Positions 5,974 to 5,993 of a stretch of DNA of 5,993 nt are shown piece after piece. The DNA is from Ruminococcaceae bacterium UBA5406 (GTDB lineage Bacteria; Bacillota; Clostridia; Oscillospirales; Acutalibacteraceae), in assembly GCA_002407675.1 (NCBI GenBank), contig DHNW01000029.1:1-5993 (forward strand), read 5' to 3'. A program made the position numbers and the translations under genes. Under the pieces are notes generated by a model. It was given only the letters and a program-made list of their open reading frames with translations. It had not been told where the DNA came from and did no database searches. Position 1 is the first letter of the stretch; every line of letters begins with the position of its first letter.

Positions 5974-5993
5974 GGTGTTAAGATTTTGATTGC

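Noticed and set aside
5910..5981. 23-codon reading after the terminator
   Set aside because: It crosses the right terminal repeat, has a poorly spaced ribosome binding site and no recognisable product.
5975..5981. GTGTTAA outside the right repeat as a further arm-motif copy
   Set aside because: Only seven bases match and no corresponding left flank can be examined.
5984..5988. TTTTG shared with positions 1-5 as a possible target duplication
   Set aside because: Five low-complexity bases are easily met by chance, and the left flank is not visible.
1..5993. CRISPR array, tRNA, rRNA or riboswitch
   Set aside because: No regularly spaced repeats, no tRNA cloverleaf and no recognisable riboswitch core were seen.

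Overview
The window is almost entirely one compact mobile element of the Tn554-like, tyrosine-recombinase kind. It carries three consecutive tyrosine recombinase genes and a small coiled-coil accessory gene on the + strand. The codon and base composition, strong GGAGG-type Shine-Dalgarno sites, and a small membrane protein of the kind found in conjugative elements of gut Clostridia all point to an anaerobic Bacillota host. Species cannot be named from the sequence.

Layout. At 1-27 and 5945-5973 there is an imperfect terminal inverted repeat (24 of 27 aligned positions identical plus a 2-base gap), so the element appears to run from about 1 to 5973. The left flank is not visible and only about 20 bases of right flank are. 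A 13-base motif (ATTAACACGATAG) is directly repeated twice at the left end. Degenerate copies lie at the right end, including inside the terminator after the last gene. A strong hairpin (78-116) precedes a small one-helix membrane protein gene of the DUF6133 type (163-393), which is the only passenger gene. A short intergenic region (394-484) holds a GC-rich hairpin and a perfect 19-base inverted repeat whose right arm contains the ribosome binding site and start codon of the first recombinase.

The operon 485-5828 encodes TnpA-like (388 aa), TnpB-like (748 aa), a third recombinase (510 aa) and TnpC-like (138 aa) proteins. The genes overlap by 8, 4 and 8 bases, which suggests translational coupling and fixed stoichiometry. 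A bidirectional-looking intrinsic terminator (5839-5875) ends it.

The three recombinases plus the TnpC-like protein probably act together at the terminal repeats to move the element. The most interesting feature is the tnpA leader. An extended -10 sequence lies in the left arm of the 19-base palindrome, so a transcript starting there would lack that arm and be translatable. A transcript reading in from outside would instead fold and hide the start site, a design analogous to the protection of IS10 and IS50 from external transcription.
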